Source: an uncultured Lachnospiraceae bacterium (GTDB lineage Bacteria; Bacillota; Clostridia; Lachnospirales; Lachnospiraceae). Taken from it: 64,000 bases of DNA. A program made the position numbers and the translations under genes. Below the pieces are notes generated by a model that worked only from the letters and a program-made list of their open reading frames with translations, ran no database searches and was not told where the DNA came from. The stretch spans positions 62,001 through 126,000 of the forward strand of contig CAJTXN010000003.1 of NCBI GenBank assembly GCA_910583605.1. The letters are read 5' to 3'. Positions 61,301-64,000 of the stretch are shown here, one piece after another. Position 1 is the stretch's first letter, and the number at the start of each line of letters is the position of its first letter.

Positions 61301-61979
61301 GGCCCGTATTCAGGATGGTGTTGTTCTGGAGGCCGGAGATGAACTGACGGAAGGTAGTGTAAATCCTCATGATATTCTCAGAATCAAAGGCGTTCGTGCC
61401 GTTCAGGATTATATGATCCGTGAAGTTCAGAGAGTATACCGTCTTCAGGGTGTGGAAATCAATGATAAACATATTGAAGTGATTGTACGTCAGATGCTGA
61501 AGAAGGTTCGAATAGAGGATAACGGTGATTCCGAATTCTTACCGGGTTCACAGGTAGATGTTCTGGACTTCAATGAAATAAATGAAAAGCTTATTGAAGA
61601 AGGTAAAGAGCCGGCAGAAGGCAAGCAGATTATGCTGGGTATTACAAAGGCCTCTCTGGCAACCAATTCTTTCCTGTCAGCAGCTTCGTTCCAGGAGACC
61701 ACAAAAGTTCTTACGGAAGCAGCTATCAATGGCAAGGAAGATCCGTTGATTGGTCTGAAGGAAAATGTAATTATCGGTAAGTTAATCCCTGCAGGAACCG
61801 GTATGAAGAGATATAGAACTGTCAAACTGGATACCGATATGAATGAAATACAGGTATCGGAGGAGGATGATATTATGATATCAGAGGATGATATGTTTTC
61901 GGTATCAGAGGAAGATGACATTATAATATCCGAAGAAAATACGGAAGAAGCTGAAACATTCAGCGATATTCTGGAATAG
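58311..61979 (+). CDS. rpoC: DNA-directed RNA polymerase subunit beta'
   Basis: The 1222-residue beta' subunit. N-terminal zinc-binding CHCG and [25 protein letters not shown], the magnesium-binding active site NADFDGDQM at residues 454-462, the trigger-loop/bridge region GSRGS-type [20 protein letters not shown], a second zinc site ([14 protein letters not shown]), and [28 protein letters not shown]. The ATG at 58311 has AAGGGAG 9 bases upstream, whereas the GTG at 58302 lies within that site. The last about 45 residues form a repetitive acidic tail (VSEEDDI twice). Confidence 0.98.
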   Translation: [1222 protein letters not shown]

Positions 61980-62092
61980 AAGAATTATTAATAAAAAAGA
62001 AATGACTGTTTAAATGCTAACGCCATATTAGGAAGTAATTTGAAACCATTATTGAAATACAACTTATGGGTGTGGCAAAGGCAAACGACACG

Positions 62093-62137
62093 AAAGACAG
62101 CGTAGAAGGCAGAAATGCTTTTTACGCTGTCTTTTTT
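62093..62137 (+). terminator. Terminator of the rpoBC operon
   Basis: GACAGCGTA (62096-62104) pairs with TACGCTGTC (62123-62131), with a further AAGGC/GCTTT inner stem, then six T. It lies 115 bp after rpoC in the 345-bp gap 61980-62324; no other gene or clear promoter is seen there. Confidence 0.85.
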
Positions 62138-62324
62138 ATGCCCAAAACAGAGCTTGCAGATACCCCCGCAGAAACCAAACCATACAGAAGAGGAGTTTTT
62201 GCATATGCAATGCTGTTGATAGAAGTGGAAATAACGGGTATAATTATAATCACCTAGCCTGAAATTGTCGAAAATCTGTCTTTTATCGGCTATGATAAAG
62301 GGATTAACTGATAAGCGATGATTT

Positions 62325-62756
62325 ATGTTATTACCAAGTATCTTCGGGGAAAGTCTGTTGGATGAATTTTTTGACTATCCGCACCAGAGAACCCATTTCC
62401 AGTCCCATGCGTCTGAGATGATGATGACAGATGTTAAGGATTTGGGAAATGTTTATGAGATGACCATGAATCTTCCCGGTATAAAAAAGGAGAATGTAAA
62501 GGCAGAGTTGAAGGATGGATATCTGACAATCAGTGCCACATCAGCTTCCCAGAAAGATGAAAAAGACAGTGACGGAGTATATATCAGGCGGGAACGTTAC
62601 GCAGGCACCTGTAGCAGAAGTTTCTATGTAGGGGAAGATGTGAAGCAGGAAGATATCAAAGCCCGGTTTGAAGATGGCACTTTGAAACTGCAGGTTCCGA
62701 AAAACAAGAAAGAAGTGGTTGTGGAAAATCCAAATTACATCACTATTGAAGGCTGA
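62325..62756 (+). CDS. Small heat-shock protein, Hsp20 family
   Basis: A 143-residue ATP-independent holdase chaperone. The alpha-crystallin domain spans about residues 37-130: YEMTMNLPGIKKENVKAELKDGYLTISA, RRERYAGTCSRSFYVG and ARFEDGTLKLQVPK with the G-x-L motif. Short N-terminal arm MLLPSIFGESLLDEFFD. The C-terminal I-x-I-like ITIEG may mediate oligomerisation. No CIRCE-type inverted repeat was seen upstream. Confidence 0.93.
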   Translation: MLLPSIFGESLLDEFFDYPHQRTHFQSHASEMMMTDVKDLGNVYEMTMNLPGIKKENVKAELKDGYLTISATSASQKDEKDSDGVYIRRERYAGTCSRSFYVGEDVKQEDIKARFEDGTLKLQVPKNKKEVVVENPNYITIEG

Positions 62757-62798
62757 GGGATTTTTTTCACAACAGACAGGCTATTGATACATCAAACG

Positions 62799-62840
62799 AA
62801 AAAGTGATATGGGTACTTTTCAGTATCCATATCGCTTTTT
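62799..62840. terminator. Bidirectional terminator between hsp20 and the LysR gene
   Basis: AAAAAGTGATATGGGTACT pairs with AGTATCCATATCGCTTTTT (one or two G-U pairs) around a four-base loop; A-rich and T-rich flanks serve both convergent genes. Confidence 0.85.
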
Positions 62841-62844
62841 GCGG

Positions 62845-63723
62845 TTAATTGTAGGATGTATTTGTTGCAAGAGAAACAATTTTTTTAAGAAGAGGGCTTT
62901 GTGAGCTTTTCTTAAAAAAGAGGCCGTAGGATAAAGGCTCGCTGTCCTTTAAGGGAATAGAACAGATATCTGAGTTTACAAAATTCATTTGTGGAAGGAC
63001 GGAGCAGCCATAGCCGGCCCTTACAAGCGTGAGAAGTACCTGCAGATTTTCGCACATGTAGGTGGATTCCGGTAAAATGTGCTGTGAAATCTGGTTTTGC
63101 AATTCTGCGGCACTGGAAGGTATCGCATAGGAATTACAGACAACGATATTCTCCAGATATAATTCCTCTTTTGCAAGTTCAGACCTGGCAGCATAAGGGT
63201 GTGTGGCGGGAACGATACAGCATAGCGGTATATGGAATAATTCTTTATAAATCGTGTCGTTTTTTATCGGGATATCATCCTGAAACCCAAACAGCAGGTC
63301 CAGTTCATCCTGGTAAAAAAGATTTAGAATAGACCTGTGAGGGATTACTTTCAAAAACGGATAAAGTTCAGGCATTTGTTTCCTGCAGGAGTTCAATATT
63401 TTGCAAAGCAGGTCCAGGCTGGCTTCGTTATGGCATCCGATGGTTAACACCTGCATATTTGCGCTTTGATGGCGCTTTAGTTTCTGTTCGGCAATCTTTA
63501 GCCTGCCCATAATATTTTTTGCATCTTCCAGGAAGCTGATCCCGGCAGGGGTAAGGGTGACTGTCCGGGTGGTGCGGTGGAGAAGTTTTGTTCCCAGTTC
63601 ATCCTCCAGTGAATGGATCTGCCGGGAAACGGCTGACTGGGTAATCTTTAAAATTTCAGCAGCTCTCGCAAAATTCAGGTTTTCGGCAACCTGGATAAAG
63701 CTCTTTAACTGGTCTGTATTCAT
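62845..63723 (-). CDS. LysR-family transcriptional regulator
   Basis: A 292-residue regulator. The N-terminal winged helix reads MNTDQLKSFIQVAENLNFARAAEIL with KITQSAVSRQIHSLEDELGTKLLHR; residues about 90-285 form the periplasmic-binding-protein-like effector domain (VLTIGCHNEASLDLLCKIL, DLLFGFQDDIP, YGCSVLPQMNF). The ATG at 63723 has GAGG 8 bases upstream; a GTG at 63732 is the alternative. It is divergent from the ABC transporter gene at 63870, a common arrangement in which LysR proteins control the neighbour. Effector unknown. Confidence 0.92.
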   Translation of the reverse strand: MNTDQLKSFIQVAENLNFARAAEILKITQSAVSRQIHSLEDELGTKLLHRTTRTVTLTPAGISFLEDAKNIMGRLKIAEQKLKRHQSANMQVLTIGCHNEASLDLLCKILNSCRKQMPELYPFLKVIPHRSILNLFYQDELDLLFGFQDDIPIKNDTIYKELFHIPLCCIVPATHPYAARSELAKEELYLENIVVCNSYAIPSSAAELQNQISQHILPESTYMCENLQVLLTLVRAGYGCSVLPQMNFVNSDICSIPLKDSEPLSYGLFFKKSSQSPLLKKIVSLATNTSYN

Positions 63724-63869
63724 GGGTTTCACCTCGATTATTGCGTTTTCGTCTATTTGGAATTGAGAAGTGTGTTTCTATCATTGAAGATGCTTATAGG
63801 GCTATGCATCCGGTTTCGTAAAAAGGAATGGTAATAAAAGATTATTTTAGAAGAAAACAGGAGGCATTT

Positions 63870-64000
63870 ATGTTTAAAACACTTTTGAAACAGATTGGAG
63901 ATTATAAAAAAGATGCCATCCTCACTCCTGTGTTTGTTATTCTGGAAGTCGTTATGGAGGTCATTATCCCACTCATGATGGCCGCAATCATAGATTACGG
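63870..64000 (+). CDS. ABC transporter permease/ATPase (multidrug type), 3' truncated by window edge
   Basis: Only the first 43 codons are present: MFKTLLKQIGDYKKDAILTP and then a hydrophobic segment (VFVILEVVMEVIIPLMMAAIIDYG in two parts), the normal start of exporter half-transporters such as BmrA/YheI partners. AGGAGG lies 6 bases before the ATG. The ATP-binding domain would be outside the window. Possibly controlled by the divergent LysR regulator. Confidence 0.75.
   Translation, partial: MFKTLLKQIGDYKKDAILTPVFVILEVVMEVIIPLMMAAIIDY

Noticed and set aside
62066..62257. 63-codon ORF after rpoC
   Set aside because: It runs through the rpoBC terminator hairpin and has no resemblance to a protein family.
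62258..62324. sigma-D-like GCCGATAA on the minus strand upstream of hsp20
   Set aside because: No matching TAAA-type element at 15 bp and no minus-strand gene starts nearby.
3..64000. CRISPR arrays, tRNA or rRNA genes, prophage modules
   Set aside because: No regularly spaced identical repeats, no cloverleaf-like segments in the gaps, and no phage structural or integrase genes were found.

Overview
The window reads as chromosomal DNA of a low-GC, Gram-positive, motile member of the Clostridia, most likely Lachnospiraceae. The grounds are AT-rich DNA with strong AGGAGG-type ribosome binding sites, the order rpmG-secE-nusG-rplK-rplA-rplJ-rplL-rpoB-rpoC, spore-coat/flagellin style pseudaminic acid genes, a Maf-type (DUF115) flagellin glycosyltransferase and a FliD-like cap protein. 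No rRNA, tRNA or CRISPR array was seen. All calls come from reading the sequence; no database search was run.

Region A (1-24.0 kb) is the first, very AT-rich half of a surface/flagellin glycosylation island. It starts inside a nucleotide-sugar dehydrogenase and continues with a wbpB/wbpD/wbpE-like set, predicted to make a UDP-2,3-diacetamido-uronic acid. Next come a giant protein with two DUF115 glycosyltransferase domains, several GT-B enzymes, a CMP-nonulosonate synthetase fused to a PseG-like hydrolase, a NeuB-family synthase, a WecE-like aminotransferase with PglD-like acyltransferases (a 4-amino-4,6-dideoxyhexose branch), a WbqC-family protein and a CgeB-like glycosyltransferase. At 21.1-24.0 kb four unrelated genes interrupt the theme: a broken nitrilase-like pair, and a winged-helix plus helical-protein operon with its own promoter and a tandem operator-like repeat.

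Region B (24.06-36.3 kb) has visibly higher GC. It carries a nearly complete pseudaminic acid pathway (pseB, pseF, pseI, pseG, pseC) without a recognisable separate pseH. Between pseB and pseF lie a hexapeptide acyltransferase, an FkbH-like protein, an acyl carrier protein, a VOC protein and a two-headed glycosyltransferase; these suggest an unusual carrier-protein-dependent acylation of the sugar. A palindrome in front of pseB contains sigma-D-like promoter elements. The two halves together look like one decoration machine: several activated sugars are made and moved to flagellin, or to a glycan built on it, by the Maf-like and CgeB-like transferases.

Region C (36.3-49 kb) holds an NSS-family transporter, a FliD-like gene on the minus strand, a secreted papain-like cysteine protease with a membrane-anchored partner, a divergent AgrC/AgrA-like two-component system, a 1231-residue secreted VWA/calcium-repeat protein with a small membrane protein behind it, and a junkyard with an internally deleted IS3 element and gene fragments. 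A 16-bp direct repeat with a 21-bp period in front of the protease gene is a candidate LytTR regulator target.

Region D (49-64 kb) is housekeeping: rpmG, secE, nusG, rplK, rplA (each of the last two preceded by an L1-type operator), an L10 leader with attenuator, rplJ, rplL, rpoB and rpoC, then hsp20, a LysR regulator and the start of an ABC exporter. The rplL-rpoB gap is enlarged by about 1.6 kb containing a decayed gene, a DUF6575-like gene and a frameshifted SecB-like gene.
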